From: Ruegeria atlantica
Lineage (GTDB): Bacteria; Pseudomonadota; Alphaproteobacteria; Rhodobacterales; Rhodobacteraceae
Direction of reading: 5' to 3'
DNA: 64,000 bases
NCBI RefSeq assembly: GCF_013032505.1
Contig: NZ_WQCG01000001.1
Coordinates: 744,001-808,000 of the forward strand
The notes under the pieces: model-generated
What the model was told of the DNA's origin: nothing
Seen by the model: only the letters and a program-made list of their open reading frames with translations
The model's database searches: none
Translations under genes and position numbers: made by a program
In this document: piece after piece, positions 16,310-25,363 of the stretch
Numbering within the stretch: position 1 is the first letter of the stretch
Layout: every line of letters begins with the position of its first letter

Positions 16310-17648
16310 CGGCATCCTTTGGGAAATATTTGTCGATCAGGGTTTGCTTCATCAGCAATTGCTCGGGCGCGAAGCACTCCGCCAGAGTTTTCCAGCCCAG
16401 ATCCAGCGCATCTTCGAGCGGGATCGAAACGTTGATGTCCATGAAGCGCGCTTTGAACAAAGCACCGAACTTCAGCAACTGGTGGTCATAGTCCGAAAGG
16501 TCGAACGCCATCGCCTGTTTCTGCGCGGCGTCTCGGCTTTCGGAATAGAACCGGATCATGGTGTTCATGATCTGACTGTGGTCCTCACGCGTGGTTTTGC
16601 CGATCACGTTCTGCTTGAGTCGCGACAGGCTGCCGAACGGGTCAATCACGCCCGAATGCAGATAGATCTGCCCCTCGGTGATATAGCCCGTGTTATCCGG
16701 CACAGGATGGGTCACGTCGTTACCGGGCATCGTCGTCACGGTCAGCACAGTGACCGATCCGCCCTTGGCATAATCACAGGCTTTTTCGTACCGGCGGGCC
16801 AATTGGGAATAGAGGTCACCCATATAACCACGCTGCGACGGCACGCGTTCCTGGCTGATCCCAACCTCTTTCATCGCATCGGCATAGGCGGTCATATCGG
16901 TCAGCAGGACCAGAACGCGCTTGCCTTCTTCCACCGCGAATTTTTCGGCCACGGCCAGCGCCATATCGGGTACCAGCAGCCGTTCGACCAGCGGATCCAT
17001 CGCCTGGTTGACGAACATCACCGTGCGGGAAAATACGCCTGCATCCTCGAAGGACGTCCTGAAAGTAAAGTAGTCGTCAAAGATCAACCCCAGCCCGCCA
17101 AACACCACGATATCCGCGTCCGCCTGAATACCAATTCTGCTGAGGAACGCGTTGAATGGCTCACCCGAGACGGAAAAAATCGGGATTTTCTGACTTTCGA
17201 CCAACGTGTTGAACACGTCGATCATCGGCACATCCGTTCGGATCATCTTGTTGGGAACGGCGCGTTCCGCAGGGTTCACGGTCGGCCCACCGATATCCAC
17301 GCGCGGCTCAGACGACAGGTCAGGCCCACCATCAATAGATACACCCGCGCCGTCAAAAACGCGGCCCAATATATTCTGTGAATATGGCGTCTGCATCGGA
17401 TGGCCAAGGAACGTCGCCGTCGCCTCGGTCGAGATGCCCTTGGTGCCGGAAAACACCTGCAGGGTGACAACGTCTCGGTCAATGAAAATCGCCTGCGCCA
17501 GTGTCTTGTGGCCGTCCACGGTTTCGATCACGGCCAGATCGTTGAAACGCACCGCTGCGTCGGTCGATCCGTCCAGAGGCACCCTGACTTTGATCGTGTC
17601 TCCGACAATCTCAAGAACACGCGTGTACTTCAAAAGACTTCCGGACAT
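16287..17648 (-). CDS. ntpB: V/A-type ATPase regulatory subunit B
   Basis: A 453-residue non-catalytic nucleotide-binding subunit that alternates with A in the head. In place of a Walker A loop it has SVSGEPFNAFLSRI, as expected for B subunits. Other conserved parts are LLTDMTAYADAMKEV, SQRGYMGDLYSQLA and the MPGNDVTHPVPDNTGYI segment. GAGGA lies six bases before the ATG. It is the first gene of the operon, so the operon promoter should lie in the 190 bases between it and the MATE gene; I do not see a clear sigma-70 promoter there. Confidence 0.95.
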   Translation of the reverse strand: MSGSLLKYTRVLEIVGDTIKVRVPLDGSTDAAVRFNDLAVIETVDGHKTLAQAIFIDRDVVTLQVFSGTKGISTEATATFLGHPMQTPYSQNILGRVFDGAGVSIDGGPDLSSEPRVDIGGPTVNPAERAVPNKMIRTDVPMIDVFNTLVESQKIPIFSVSGEPFNAFLSRIGIQADADIVVFGGLGLIFDDYFTFRTSFEDAGVFSRTVMFVNQAMDPLVERLLVPDMALAVAEKFAVEEGKRVLVLLTDMTAYADAMKEVGISQERVPSQRGYMGDLYSQLARRYEKACDYAKGGSVTVLTVTTMPGNDVTHPVPDNTGYITEGQIYLHSGVIDPFGSLSRLKQNVIGKTTREDHSQIMNTMIRFYSESRDAAQKQAMAFDLSDYDHQLLKFGALFKARFMDINVSIPLEDALDLGWKTLAECFAPEQLLMKQTLIDKYFPKDADGAVAAE

Positions 17649-17838
17649 TGCTCATCCTCGGTCGTTAAAGATGTTTTTTAAATCAACGCCCCGAAAACCT
17701 TAGGCGTTTTCTGCAATCATAAGCTTAGCTTACAACGAATTCATGCATTGGCAAATGATGATATCTTAGCTGCAACAAAGGAGATGAAAGCCGCCTGTGG
17801 CGACCAAACCCCCAGGTTTCAAAGCGTTCCGGATTGGC

Positions 17839-19242
17839 TCACCACCCCCTGCGCCCGAACAGCGATTGCAGCCGGCTTTGCCCGGCAAAAGGATCGACCT
17901 TCGTGGGCTTCGTCAAACCTGAAACAACCCGGCGAACCAATACCCAGCAGATAACCGCAAAAATCACGCCACCCAGCGCCTGCCCCAACAACACTCCCGG
18001 AGCCCCAGCAAGATAGGCCCCAGCTACTGCAAAAGGCCAGGTGCCCAGCGTATGGCGACCCCAGTTTACCCATGTCGAATAAATGGGATAGCCAAGGTTG
18101 TTGAAGCTGGCATTGGCGACAAAGATCACCCCGTTGAAAAAGGACGCAAGGGCCAGCGGCCCGCAGAACAGATAGATCAGCGCCCGCGTCTCGCCCTGGG
18201 CCTGAAACAAATCAGCAATGGGTGCGCGCAGTACAAACAGTACAGTTGCCATCAAAACCACATAGACGGCAGTGAACTTCACTCCGGCCAAAAACGCGCC
18301 CTTCACCCGATCGTATTGCCCTGCCCCAAAATTCTGCCCAACAATCGGTCCTATTGCCCCGGACAGCGCAAACACGACCGAAAAAGCGACAGGCATCAGG
18401 CGCCCAATCACGGCCATGCCAGCCACGGCATCCGTTCCGAACTGCGCAACCTCCCGGATGACTATGGCGTTGCCGACAGGCGTCGCGACATTGGTCAGAA
18501 CCGCCGGTATTGCAATCGCGCGCACCGGTTGGAGGTCTTCTTTCACCTGCCTCAGCGAGGGCCGCGAAAACCCACGATGCACCCGTACGGCAGGCCGAAC
18601 CGCTGCAACTAACATGCAAATACGCGCAATAACCGAGGCAATCGCCGCGCCATCCAAACCAAGTCCAACAGCGAAAATCAGGATCGGATCCAGCACTGCA
18701 TTCGCAAGCCCACCGTAAATGGTGGCCTGCATTGACCGGCGCGCATCACCATGAGCGCGTAGTACGGCCATACCTGTCATGGCCGCAGCCATCACCCACA
18801 TGGTTGGCAGAATGATGCTGACATATCGTGCCGCGAGATTCAGAACCTCTCCCTGCGCGCCCAACAGCGACAGCAGAAACTTGATATTAATCATGACGAT
18901 AGCAGACACTATCAATCCCATCAGTATACCAATAACCCCAACACTCGTTCCGAATTGGCGGGCTTTTTCAGGACGCCCGGCTCCCAATTCGCGCGCGACA
19001 AGGGCACCGGCTGCGATCGAAAGCCCCACATTGATCGAGTTGGTAAAAAACAAAAGCGTGCCAGCATAGCCGACGGCAGCGGCTAGCGCGTCGTTGCCCA
19101 GCATCGAGATGAACACCATGTCCACAAAATCTACTGCAAAGATCGCCATCAGACCGATGCTGGTGGTCAACGACATACGCGTCACATGCCGCATTAAGCT
19201 GCCCGTCAAAAAGACAGCCATGCCCGTTGATTGTTGTGTCAT
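17839..19242 (-). CDS. MATE family multidrug / metabolite efflux transporter
   Basis: A 467-residue inner-membrane protein with about twelve hydrophobic segments arranged as two similar halves, as in MATE (NorM/DinF) antiporters. These export organic cations or metabolites using a sodium or proton gradient. The first helices contain the pattern AVDFVDMVFISMLG, and the second half has FNGVIFVANASFNNLGYP. It is on the same strand as the ATPase operon and 190 bases upstream of it, and it diverges from the GMC-type dehydrogenase. A second unrelated MATE gene lies at 59870-61222. Substrate unknown. Confidence 0.9.
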   Translation of the reverse strand: MTQQSTGMAVFLTGSLMRHVTRMSLTTSIGLMAIFAVDFVDMVFISMLGNDALAAAVGYAGTLLFFTNSINVGLSIAAGALVARELGAGRPEKARQFGTSVGVIGILMGLIVSAIVMINIKFLLSLLGAQGEVLNLAARYVSIILPTMWVMAAAMTGMAVLRAHGDARRSMQATIYGGLANAVLDPILIFAVGLGLDGAAIASVIARICMLVAAVRPAVRVHRGFSRPSLRQVKEDLQPVRAIAIPAVLTNVATPVGNAIVIREVAQFGTDAVAGMAVIGRLMPVAFSVVFALSGAIGPIVGQNFGAGQYDRVKGAFLAGVKFTAVYVVLMATVLFVLRAPIADLFQAQGETRALIYLFCGPLALASFFNGVIFVANASFNNLGYPIYSTWVNWGRHTLGTWPFAVAGAYLAGAPGVLLGQALGGVIFAVICWVLVRRVVSGLTKPTKVDPFAGQSRLQSLFGRRGW

Positions 19243-19507
19243 TGGCTGATCCGTCTCTTGGTCCTCCTAAACAACCTGCCCGTGATCGGACCCGGGCAGC
19301 AACCTCAAACTGCATCTGCGCGCGCCGGAGTCGCCCAATGTTTATTCAATTTGCGAATTAGGCCGCCTTTTCCCATCAATGATCATAGCCCTATCGGCCA
19401 GTTGACTTGCGTGCGGCCATTTTCATGCCATACTATGCAGGATTGTTATTCTACGCTGATTTTCAGCCCCTTGTTTGTTTGATGAGTAAAAAGGTCAACC
19501 TGTTGTC

Positions 19508-20920
19508 ATGCAACGCGTATCTTTAGACGAAGCCAGCTCTCGTGAATGGGACGTGATAATCGCAGGATCCAGTTTCTCAGCGATGTTCTTCGGTCATGGG
19601 CTTCCGCCGGACCTGAATGTGTTGTTCGTCGAAAAGGGCGGTGAATACACACATTCGGACCAGATCGAAAACGGCCCCGCGGTTCAAGAAGCTTTTACAC
19701 AACGAAACACGTCCGGGCTGAAAAAAAATTGGCTCGCCTACACTCTACTTGGTGGAAACTCGAATTACTGGTGGGGCAATGTACCAAGGTTCCATCCAAA
19801 CGACTTTGCCCTGAACAGCAAGTTTGGTGTCGGTATTGACTGGCCTATTAGTTACGATGATCTCGAACCTTATTGGGAACGTGTCGAAGATATCATCGAA
19901 GTTGCCGGCGGTCAGTCACAGGATATTCTTCCACGCAGAAAGCCATTTCCCTACCCCGCACATACTCCTTCGCGTGCTGATGCTGCTTTACAGGAATCTT
20001 CGCCTCTATGGGTACCTGCATCCAACGCGACGTCAAACGGCGGTTCACGACCAACGTGCTGTGCAAACGGGGTATGTCGGACGTGTCCTATCGACTCCAA
20101 ATTTACCGTATTGAACAGTTTCGACAAACTCACCCATCCTGGTTCGCACTACCTACTTGGTACCGAAGTGAGGGCGGTGGATATCGAAGGCGGACGCGCA
20201 CGCGGTATTCGCGTCAAAAGTAACGATGGCAACGAAGTGCGCCTTCGAGCCGACACAGTTGCGCTGGGTACCAATGCAATATTCAACGCAGCCATTTTGA
20301 AACGCTCGGACGTTCGCAATGACGCGCTAGGACGGTACCTTCACGAACAAGCGGCAGTGAAAGTCCTAGTGGACACAGCCAACATAAAGGCTTTTTTTGG
20401 TGGCACATCGGAAACCGGACTTGGCTATCATTTTTACCATGACGTAGATCGCAGAACGTCCGCAGCGGTTCTCATCGAAACAATAAACGCACCTGTATCG
20501 ATCCGAAAAGAACCCGGCAAATGGGCAAACCGTATTAACCTGCGCCTGGCAGTTGAAGATCTTCCCAGCGCCGAGAACCGCGTCATTTTGGAAGATGATG
20601 AACCAGTCATCGAATGGACCGGGTATTCCGACTATGCCAAACGCGGTATTGAGCGAGTAAAGACCGGTCTGCCCGAGATAATCCCGGACACAATCGAATA
20701 TCTGTCGTTTTCTGACATTTTGCCATCTGACGCTCATATCCAGGGCACACATCGGATGGGCATTTCCGCAGAGGATTCAGTTGTTGACGACAGGCTACGC
20801 CTGCATTCTGCACCCAATGTCTTTGTTCTTGGATCGGGTGCTTTCCCAACCTGCTCACCCGCCAATCCGTCACTGACCATCTCGGCGCTGGCGCTTCGCG
20901 CATCGGAGGCGGTTGCATGA
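19508..20920 (+). CDS. GMC-family FAD dehydrogenase with cysteine cluster
   Basis: A 470-residue flavoprotein of the GMC oxidoreductase superfamily. The C-terminal GTHRMG and SPANPSLTISALALRASE segments are characteristic. C184, C185, C190 and C193 form a CC-x4-C-x2-C cluster similar in place to the cysteines that bind the [3Fe-4S] centre in bacterial FAD-glucose dehydrogenase, so it is probably a dehydrogenase and not an oxidase. The N-terminal dinucleotide motif is odd: GSSFSA instead of GxGxxG. No strong ribosome-binding site is seen before the ATG. The next gene, a Tat-signal small subunit, overlaps by four bases. The substrate, likely a sugar or other alcohol, is not known. Confidence 0.82.
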   Translation: MQRVSLDEASSREWDVIIAGSSFSAMFFGHGLPPDLNVLFVEKGGEYTHSDQIENGPAVQEAFTQRNTSGLKKNWLAYTLLGGNSNYWWGNVPRFHPNDFALNSKFGVGIDWPISYDDLEPYWERVEDIIEVAGGQSQDILPRRKPFPYPAHTPSRADAALQESSPLWVPASNATSNGGSRPTCCANGVCRTCPIDSKFTVLNSFDKLTHPGSHYLLGTEVRAVDIEGGRARGIRVKSNDGNEVRLRADTVALGTNAIFNAAILKRSDVRNDALGRYLHEQAAVKVLVDTANIKAFFGGTSETGLGYHFYHDVDRRTSAAVLIETINAPVSIRKEPGKWANRINLRLAVEDLPSAENRVILEDDEPVIEWTGYSDYAKRGIERVKTGLPEIIPDTIEYLSFSDILPSDAHIQGTHRMGISAEDSVVDDRLRLHSAPNVFVLGSGAFPTCSPANPSLTISALALRASEAVA

Positions 20921-21348
20921 AACTTTCTCGTCGCAAAGTTATGGCATTGGGTGCCGGCATTGTCGGCGCCGGCCTGGCATATCGGGCGATCAAGGGGCAC
21001 GGTATCGCAGGACATGCGCTGGAGGTGATCCGCGACGTCTATGGCCCCGAGATCGCAAATGATCCGGCGGCCCATGAGTTTGCGCAGGCCTACGAGGATT
21101 TCGTTCTTGAAAAGGGCACGCAGGGTCAGGTGCTTGATCTGGTGTATTGGTCCGGCCTTCAGGACGCTCCTTTTGTCAGCAAGAAACTCAGCCGGATTGA
21201 CGACAGCATCATCGACAAGTTTGCGACATCAACAAATGTGATCCTTGCTACCGAACTGGGCAAACCACTGGAATTCGTTGCCCTGTTTGACCCTTTTCAA
21301 AACACTTGCCAGAACCAATTGGGTGCGCAGGGTTATTCAGTGGCGTGA
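20917..21348 (+). CDS. Tat-exported small subunit of the GMC dehydrogenase
   Basis: A 143-residue protein with a twin-arginine signal, SRRKVMALGAG, followed by a hydrophobic stretch. Its size, Tat signal and coupling to a GMC dehydrogenase (ATGA overlap) match the gamma subunit of gluconate or FAD-glucose dehydrogenases, which carries the signal-less catalytic subunit through the Tat pore. Overall sequence resemblance to known gamma subunits is not obvious to me, so this rests on context. No cytochrome c partner gene follows. Confidence 0.65.
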   Translation: MKLSRRKVMALGAGIVGAGLAYRAIKGHGIAGHALEVIRDVYGPEIANDPAAHEFAQAYEDFVLEKGTQGQVLDLVYWSGLQDAPFVSKKLSRIDDSIIDKFATSTNVILATELGKPLEFVALFDPFQNTCQNQLGAQGYSVA

Positions 21349-21466
21349 TCGCGCCACCATCAATTGGCTATTCACGCATTCCTAACCCGAAACAGGCATT
21401 CCGTCGCAATGGATTTAACCGAACGTTTGAAAAACACTACAAAATATCACTCAATACATTATAAGA

Positions 21467-21487
21467 AGTGAATATACTAAATTCACT
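21467..21487. promoter_or_regulatory. inverted repeat upstream of the DUF3604 gene
   Basis: AGTGAAT (21467-21473) and ATTCACT (21481-21487) form a perfect inverted repeat with a 7-base spacer. A possible -10 element, TATACT, overlaps the left arm and spacer at 21473-21478. The ATG is 36 bases downstream. Such a site could be an operator for an unlinked regulator; no regulator gene is adjacent. Confidence 0.45.
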
Positions 21488-21522
21488 ATGTACGGCTGGC
21501 TCGAAGACCTGGGGAGGTTTCA

Positions 21523-23445
21523 ATGCTTCGATTTTCCACTTGTTTGATCACTTTGCTAACACTGCCCGCGCTCGTTTGGGCGGACGCTGTCCCCAGCAAA
21601 GAGGCTGCCGAAGGCACCTTCCCTGACAGCCCCTACTCGCCCTACGCCAACCGATCCTTTCCCGAACGACCCCTTTGGGGGGATACTCACCTGCACACCG
21701 GTTTGTCGCTGGATGCGGGCGCATTCGGCAACACTCTGTTGCCCGACGACGCATGGCGTTTTGCAAAGGGAGAGCAGGTTATTTCGTCAACTGGCCAGCC
21801 TGTCAGACTGGCGCGTCCCTTGGATTGGATGGTATTGACCGATCACACGGACCTCATGGGTTTTGCACCCGATCTGCAGGCAGGCAAGCCCGGTGTGCTG
21901 GCGGACCCAAAAGGTCTGGAATGGTACGAGGGATACAAAGCTGGTGGTGAAGACGCGGCCAAAGCGGCATTTGATATCATCACCAACTTTTCCCAGATGA
22001 CCCTGCCCGAGATTTTGCTGGAATCCTACAGCCCCGGCGCGGATGCTTTTGCGTTTACATGGGAACAGATCGTACTGGCCGCCGAACGTCACAATGACCC
22101 CGGCAACTTTACCGCATTCATTGGATTCGAATGGACCTCGGTTCCCAAAGGGTTCAACCTGCATCGCAACGTCATGCTGCGCGACGGCCCAATTCGGGCG
22201 CTGCAAGTTGTGCCGCCCGTTACCCAGCCCCCTTATGGCGACACCGACCCCAAGGCGCTGTACACTTGGCTTGAGGAGTACGAAGCCAAAACCGGTGGTC
22301 GCGCCGTAGCGTTCGCCCATAACGGAAACCTGTCAAACGGCTGGATGTTCCCGACCGAAGATACCTACCACGGTGGCAAGGTCGACGAAGAATACGTTCA
22401 GAAACGCGCAAAGTGGGAGCCCCACTACGAAGTCACACAGATCAAGGGCGACGGCGAAGCGCACCCGTTCCTCAGTCCCGATGACCCGTTCGCCGATTAT
22501 GAGAACTGGGATGTGGGAAACCTCGATATCACCGAGCTCAAAACCGATGACATGCTGGCTGGTGAATACGCCCGCGAGGCACTGAAACGCGGGCTGGCGC
22601 TAGAGGAAAAATTCGGTGTTAACCCCTATAAGTTCGGCATGGGCGGTGCGACGGACAGCCATACCTCGCTGGCCACAGCGGAAGAGGATAACTATTTCGG
22701 CAAATCCGTCAGCGCCGAGCCCTCTCCCACACGCGTGCTGCATCCGTTTGTTGAAAGTGACCTGGGCGCATTCGAAGGACACACACTTGTCGCCTCTGGG
22801 TACACTGCGGTTTGGGCTACGGAAAACACCCGGTCGGCCATTTTTGATGCATTCAAGCGGCGTGAAACCTATGCCACCACTGGTCCGCGGATCGGGTTGC
22901 GTTTCTTTGGCGGCTGGGACTTTCAGGACGACGATCTTTTGACACGGTTTGTGGCGGATGTGGGCTATACCAAAGGCGTCCCCATGGGCGGCGACCTGCG
23001 CCCGCGCGAGGGGGACGGCGCGCCTTCGTTTCTGATCGGCGCGCTACGTGACCCGGTCGGTGCCAACCTGGACCGTGTTCAGGTGGTGAAGGGCTGGCTG
23101 GATGCAGAGGGCGAGTTGCAGGAAAAATTGTTTAATGTTGCCTGGTCTGATGACCGCGCGTTGGACGCAGCTGGCAACCTGCCCGAAGTCGGCAACACCG
23201 TTGATCTGGAAACCGCAAGCTGGAGCAACACGATCGGTGCATCCGAACTGCTGACCATCTGGACCGACCCGGAGTTCGACCCCGGGCAGCGGGCTTTCTA
23301 CTACGTTCGGGTGTTGGAAATCCCGACACCGCGCTGGGTTTTGTACGACAAACTACGGTTTGGCCTGGACCTGCCGGAAGAGGCGCAGTTGGTGCATCAG
23401 GAACGCGCATATTCCTCACCAATCTGGTACACCCCTAGCGAGTAA
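21523..23445 (+). CDS. exported DUF3604 protein, PHP-like metal-binding fold
   Basis: A 640-residue protein with a Sec signal peptide (cleavage likely after ALVWA, residue 20). It has the histidine and aspartate motifs of DUF3604, which resemble those of PHP phosphoesterases: GDTHLHT near residue 53, LTDHTD near 105, FAHNGN near 265 and GATDSHT near 375. These suggest a di- or trinuclear metal site in the periplasm, but no reaction is established for the family as far as I know. GGGGAGG lies five bases before the ATG. A strong intrinsic terminator follows, then parvulin and HupE/UreJ-like genes on the same strand. Confidence 0.85.
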   Translation: MLRFSTCLITLLTLPALVWADAVPSKEAAEGTFPDSPYSPYANRSFPERPLWGDTHLHTGLSLDAGAFGNTLLPDDAWRFAKGEQVISSTGQPVRLARPLDWMVLTDHTDLMGFAPDLQAGKPGVLADPKGLEWYEGYKAGGEDAAKAAFDIITNFSQMTLPEILLESYSPGADAFAFTWEQIVLAAERHNDPGNFTAFIGFEWTSVPKGFNLHRNVMLRDGPIRALQVVPPVTQPPYGDTDPKALYTWLEEYEAKTGGRAVAFAHNGNLSNGWMFPTEDTYHGGKVDEEYVQKRAKWEPHYEVTQIKGDGEAHPFLSPDDPFADYENWDVGNLDITELKTDDMLAGEYAREALKRGLALEEKFGVNPYKFGMGGATDSHTSLATAEEDNYFGKSVSAEPSPTRVLHPFVESDLGAFEGHTLVASGYTAVWATENTRSAIFDAFKRRETYATTGPRIGLRFFGGWDFQDDDLLTRFVADVGYTKGVPMGGDLRPREGDGAPSFLIGALRDPVGANLDRVQVVKGWLDAEGELQEKLFNVAWSDDRALDAAGNLPEVGNTVDLETASWSNTIGASELLTIWTDPEFDPGQRAFYYVRVLEIPTPRWVLYDKLRFGLDLPEEAQLVHQERAYSSPIWYTPSE

Positions 23446-23465
23446 CCGCATTTTGCTTTTAAGAT

Positions 23466-23502
23466 TTCACCGGGCGGCCCACCCCGCCCGGTGAACTTTT
23501 CT
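23466..23502 (+). terminator. strong intrinsic terminator after the DUF3604 gene
   Basis: A perfect 12-bp stem, TTCACCGGGCGG (23466-23477) and CCGCCCGGTGAA (23484-23495), with a 6-base loop and then CTTTTCT. This is a textbook Rho-independent terminator. It ends only six bases before the first ATG of the next gene, so transcription into that gene must pass through it or begin inside it. Confidence 0.85.
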
Positions 23503-23507
23503 ACACA

Positions 23508-24353
23508 ATGTCGGGTGCGCGCATGCGAATTCTAAGAGAGCCTTTGTTTCACTTTATTCTGATCGGGGTGGCTATTTTCGGCTGGTTTGCGTGGGTTTCA
23601 CCCCAAGAGGAAATTGTCGAAATTACCGATACGATCACAATTGACAGTGATGATGTGGCCCTATTGGAAAACCGCTTCCAAAACAGCTGGAACCGCCCGC
23701 CGACGGAAGACGAACTAAAGGCCCTTGTCGATGCAACCGTTCGAGAGGAAGTGCTGGTGCGCGAAGCACGCAAGCTGGGTCTGGATCAGGGGGATCAGGT
23801 CATCCGTGCACGCCTGGCGCAAAAAATGGATTTTCTGACCGAGGCAATCGCGGCTTCGGTCGAACCCGAGCCCCAGGTTTTGCAGTCCTTTCTGGAGGAA
23901 AACCCCGAACGGTTCACCACCCCGCCAAAGATCGCTTTTGATCAAGTCTATCTCGGCGAGAACCCAGGATCCGAGGCCATCGAAAGTGCAATCGAGGCTG
24001 CAAATACCAGTCAGGACTGGAGCGAAATCGGATGGACAACCTTGCTACCAAAGTCGATGCCACTGACGACGCTGCGCGTGGTGGATGCAAACTTTGGCGC
24101 AGGATTTTCGTCCGCTCTGGATGATTTGGAACCGGGCAATTGGTCCGGCCCGGTGCAATCCGCATATGGTATCCACATCGTTCGTGTGACGGAAACTCAA
24201 GAACCGGTTTTGCCAAATCTCGAAGAGATCCGGGACGCCGTTGTACTGGAATGGCGGCGTGAGGCAGGCTCGGAACTGGCACAGGCGCAATATGAAAGTC
24301 TGGCTTCGAATTATCAGGTCGAAACTCCCGGCATGGACACGGCAGCCGAATGA
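23508..24353 (+). CDS. membrane-anchored parvulin-type peptidyl-prolyl isomerase
   Basis: A 281-residue protein with an N-terminal membrane anchor (about residues 13-29) and a periplasmic domain. Residues 45-130 are helical, with RPPTEDELKALVDATVREEVLVREA, read here as RPPTEDELKALV then REEVLVREA, as in the chaperone part of SurA/PpiD proteins. The region from about 140 ends with SAYGIHIVRVTE, the hallmark end of a parvulin domain. It probably helps fold exported proteins, perhaps its own neighbours. The ATG at 23508 has no clear ribosome-binding site; an ATG at 23523 is an alternative. It overlaps the next gene by four bases. Confidence 0.8.
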   Translation: MSGARMRILREPLFHFILIGVAIFGWFAWVSPQEEIVEITDTITIDSDDVALLENRFQNSWNRPPTEDELKALVDATVREEVLVREARKLGLDQGDQVIRARLAQKMDFLTEAIAASVEPEPQVLQSFLEENPERFTTPPKIAFDQVYLGENPGSEAIESAIEAANTSQDWSEIGWTTLLPKSMPLTTLRVVDANFGAGFSSALDDLEPGNWSGPVQSAYGIHIVRVTETQEPVLPNLEEIRDAVVLEWRREAGSELAQAQYESLASNYQVETPGMDTAAE

Positions 24354-25351
24354 AGCAGCTCTCTTTCCTTTTGCTCTCCGGCTGGCTGATGCTCGCGGCA
24401 CAAACAGGATATGCGCACGCTCTTGACCCCGGTTATCTGGACCTGCGGCAATTGACGACCAACACATGGCAAGTCCTTTGGCGCAAACCCGATGTGAACG
24501 GCAGCCCCATGGATATCGATGCTGTTTTGCCCGCCCAATGTACCCAACGCCGGGGACTAGATCCACAGTCTGACGGCGCGGCATGGATTGCGACCTGGGT
24601 CGTGGATTGCGAGGGCGGTATTGCCGGGCAAACCATAGTCATTGATGGATTGGAGCAGCAGCGCAATGACGTTCTGCTGCGCATCCAGCCCATCTCGTCC
24701 GAACCATCGACTTTTCGTTTTACACCCGACACCCCTGTTCTGACCATTCCTGAGCGGCCATCGACCTGGTCGGTTCTGACCAGCTATTTCCGTCTTGGTT
24801 TCGAACACATTCTGGAGGGCTGGGATCACCTTCTGTTTGTCTTTGCTTTGTTCGTGCTGGTGCGCGACCCGTGGCGGTTAGTTGGGGCAGTCACGGCCTT
24901 TACCGTTGCACATTCGATCACGCTGGCGCTTGCAACGTTGGGTGTTCTGAATGTGCCCGGCCCTCCGGTCGAAGCCGTGATCGCTTTGTCGATCGTGTTC
25001 CTTGCGCTGGAAATCCTCAATCGAAAAGACGGAAAGCTGCGCTTGTCCGAACAATACCCTTGGATCGTCTGTTTTTGCTTTGGGCTGCTGCACGGGCTGG
25101 GTTTTGCCGGCGCGCTGGCCGATATTGGTGTTCCAACCGACGATATCGTCGCAGCGCTACTTGCCTTCAACGTCGGTGTCGAGGCTGGTCAACTTCTGTT
25201 CATTGCCGCCCTGTCGGCCCTGATCTTTGCCTCCCGCCTTGTGCTGCCAGCCTTGTTCCAGAAAGCCGGAGCAGTCGCCACCCCGGTCACCGGATACGCC
25301 ATCGGTTGCGTGTCGATGTACTGGTTGGTTGAGCGTGTCAGCGGGTTTTGA
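24350..25351 (+). CDS. HupE/UreJ-like membrane protein
   Basis: A 333-residue protein with a signal peptide (ends near TGYAHA), a periplasmic domain to about residue 140, and about six membrane helices. The membrane part has conserved acidic and histidine residues of the HupE/UreJ group: GFEHILEGWDHLLF, TVAHSITL, EAVIALS, GLLHGLGFA and FNVGVEAGQ. Known HupE/UreJ proteins move nickel, and the periplasmic N-terminal extension is found in a related subgroup whose substrate is unclear. Coupling to the parvulin and closeness to DUF3604 suggest one functional set. No urease or hydrogenase gene is in view. Confidence 0.82.
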   Translation: MKQLSFLLLSGWLMLAAQTGYAHALDPGYLDLRQLTTNTWQVLWRKPDVNGSPMDIDAVLPAQCTQRRGLDPQSDGAAWIATWVVDCEGGIAGQTIVIDGLEQQRNDVLLRIQPISSEPSTFRFTPDTPVLTIPERPSTWSVLTSYFRLGFEHILEGWDHLLFVFALFVLVRDPWRLVGAVTAFTVAHSITLALATLGVLNVPGPPVEAVIALSIVFLALEILNRKDGKLRLSEQYPWIVCFCFGLLHGLGFAGALADIGVPTDDIVAALLAFNVGVEAGQLLFIAALSALIFASRLVLPALFQKAGAVATPVTGYAIGCVSMYWLVERVSGF

Positions 25352-25363
25352 TTGGCATGATCG

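Noticed and set aside
16344-17381. A 345-codon open frame opposite the ATPase B gene
   Set aside because: It is antisense to a strongly conserved gene and comes from codon bias; no family or ribosome-binding site is seen.
17649-17838. Possible att-site copy of the tRNA-Glu 3' end at the far side of the ATPase operon
   Set aside because: No matching repeat of the tRNA 3' end was seen on reading this stretch.
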